Source: Calditrichota bacterium (GTDB lineage: Bacteria; Calditrichota; Calditrichia; RBG-13-44-9). Taken from it: DNA of 7,816 nucleotides. Position 1 is the stretch's first letter. Each line of letters begins with the position of its first letter. Below the pieces are notes generated by a model. It worked only from the letters and a program-made list of their open reading frames with translations, was not told the DNA's origin and made no database searches. Where the stretch lies: contig JAJRXE010000534.1 in NCBI GenBank assembly GCA_024276455.1, positions 1 through 7,816 of the forward strand, read 5' to 3'. Made by a program: the position numbers and the translations under genes. Positions 6,802 to 7,816 of this stretch are shown piece by piece.

Positions 6802-7816
6802 ATGAGATTTCGGCAAATTTTAATTCTCTTTTTGATGGTAAGTACCACAACGACCTACGGACAACTCACCCGCGACGTTTCCAATGTGGGAACGACGGCG
6901 GCACCGTTCCTGGAGATCGGGGTCGGCGCCCGGGCCATTGGCATGGGGGGAGCGTTCGTGGCCACCGCCAACGACGCCAGCACCCTGTACTGGAATCCCG
7001 CCGGCCTGATGAATCTTAAACGTCCGGAAATCATTTTTGTCCACACCCGCTGGCTGGCCGACATCAACTACGATTTTGCCGGGGTGGTCATTCCCATGGG
7101 CAAATTCGGAACATTAGGAGCCAGTTTAACCAGTCTCTCCATGGACGAAATGATGGTACGCACCGAGTTGCAACCGGAAGGCACCGGCGAGTACTTCGAA
7201 GTGGGCGATCTCGCCATGGCGGTGTCCTACGCCTTCCGATTAACCGACCGTTTTTCCATTGGGTTCAACGCCAAATACATTTACCAGAAAATCTGGAAGG
7301 AAACGGCCAACGGGTTTGCGATCGATGTGGGGACCCTCTTTGTCACCGGTCTAAAAGGATTGCGCATCGGCGCGTCCCTGACCAACTTTGGCACCGACAT
7401 GAAAATGAGCGGAGACAACCTGCTGGTGTACCACGACATCGATCCTTACAAGATGGGCAACAACGACCGCATTTTTGCCGAACTACGCACCGACAAATGG
7501 CCGCTTCCGCTGCTCTTTCAGTTTGGCCTGGCAATGGAATTATTCCAGACCCGGCTTCATCGCCTGACCATTGCCACCGATGCCATGCACCCGATTGACA
7601 ATTCCGAAAGCTTAAACCTGGGAATGGAGTACGGGTTCCGGGAACAGTTCTTCCTGCGCGGGGGCTACCGCAACCTTTTTCTGCAAGACGGCGAAGAGGG
7701 CTTCACCCTGGGCGCAGGTTTCCTGATTCGTTTTCTGGGAAATTTCCAGATTAAGGTGGATTACGCCTATGCCGATTTTGGGCGCCTGCAAAACGCCCAG
7801 CGTTTTTCTGTGAATC
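6802..7816 (+). CDS. PorV/PorQ-family outer-membrane protein (3' end cut by window)
   Basis: The frame runs open from 6802 to the window edge, 338 codons, close to the usual length of the family. The last visible residues, VDYAYADFGRL...QRFSVN, match the usual final barrel strand, so only a few residues are probably missing. A signal peptide covers residues 1-20 (MRFRQILILFLMVSTTTTYG|Q). The family signature is clear at 37-69: LEIGVGARAIGMGGAFVA, then NDASTLYWNPAGL, as in FadL/PorV-type barrels. The rest alternates short polar loops and amphipathic strands (GVVIPMG, SIGFNAKYIYQKIW, LRIGASLTNFGTDMKMSG, FFLRGGYRNLF). In Bacteroidota PorV carries sorting-domain cargo from the type IX translocon to the attachment complex, whereas PorQ and other paralogues have different roles. 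Here it follows by 12 nt a gene whose product has a C-terminal sorting-type domain, suggesting a cargo partner or anchor. Family assignment is firm; which paralogue, and whether it acts in export, is inference. Confidence 0.88.
   Translation, partial: MRFRQILILFLMVSTTTTYGQLTRDVSNVGTTAAPFLEIGVGARAIGMGGAFVATANDASTLYWNPAGLMNLKRPEIIFVHTRWLADINYDFAGVVIPMGKFGTLGASLTSLSMDEMMVRTELQPEGTGEYFEVGDLAMAVSYAFRLTDRFSIGFNAKYIYQKIWKETANGFAIDVGTLFVTGLKGLRIGASLTNFGTDMKMSGDNLLVYHDIDPYKMGNNDRIFAELRTDKWPLPLLFQFGLAMELFQTRLHRLTIATDAMHPIDNSESLNLGMEYGFREQFFLRGGYRNLFLQDGEEGFTLGAGFLIRFLGNFQIKVDYAYADFGRLQNAQRFSVN

Noticed and set aside
1..7816. tRNA, rRNA, CRISPR arrays, insertion sequences or phage genes
   Set aside because: No cloverleaf-like segments, regularly spaced direct repeats, transposase motifs or terminal inverted repeats were found by eye; nearly all of the window is accounted for by four genes.

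Overview
The window is a 7.8 kb piece of a Gram-negative genome encoding envelope and secreted proteins, all on the + strand. Two features suggest the FCB side of the bacterial tree, most plausibly Calditrichota, KSB1 or an Ignavibacteria-like lineage. One is the pairing of C-terminal sorting domains of the 'NYPNPFNP ... GVYIY' kind (type IX secretion) with a PorV/PorQ-family outer-membrane protein. The other is a large TonB-dependent receptor with an N-terminal carboxypeptidase-regulatory-like domain. The taxonomic assignment comes from protein style only; there is no marker gene here.

Layout. Positions 1-541 hold the 3' end of a secreted protein: the end of a probable carbohydrate-binding-like beta-sandwich followed by a canonical type IX sorting domain. 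A strong rho-independent terminator (556-593) closes that transcription unit. The AT-rich intergenic region to 835 holds an imperfect hairpin (673-700), a weak promoter candidate and a clear Shine-Dalgarno site. A compact run of three genes follows, with gaps of 17 and 12 nt: a TonB-dependent receptor (836-3523), a 1082-residue secreted modular protein with Ca-binding-type acidic loops, an FN3-like module and a divergent C-terminal sorting-type domain (3541-6789), and a PorV/PorQ-family protein (6802 to the window end, cut probably just short of its stop codon).

How they may work together. The receptor would form an energised outer-membrane channel. The large protein would be secreted and displayed on the surface through its C-terminal domain, in the place where SusD stands next to SusC in Bacteroidota. 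The PorV-like barrel could help deliver or anchor it. This is inference from domain content and gene order; the substrate is unknown. I found no RNA genes, CRISPR arrays, insertion sequences or other mobile elements. The long open frames on the opposite strand look like coding shadows.
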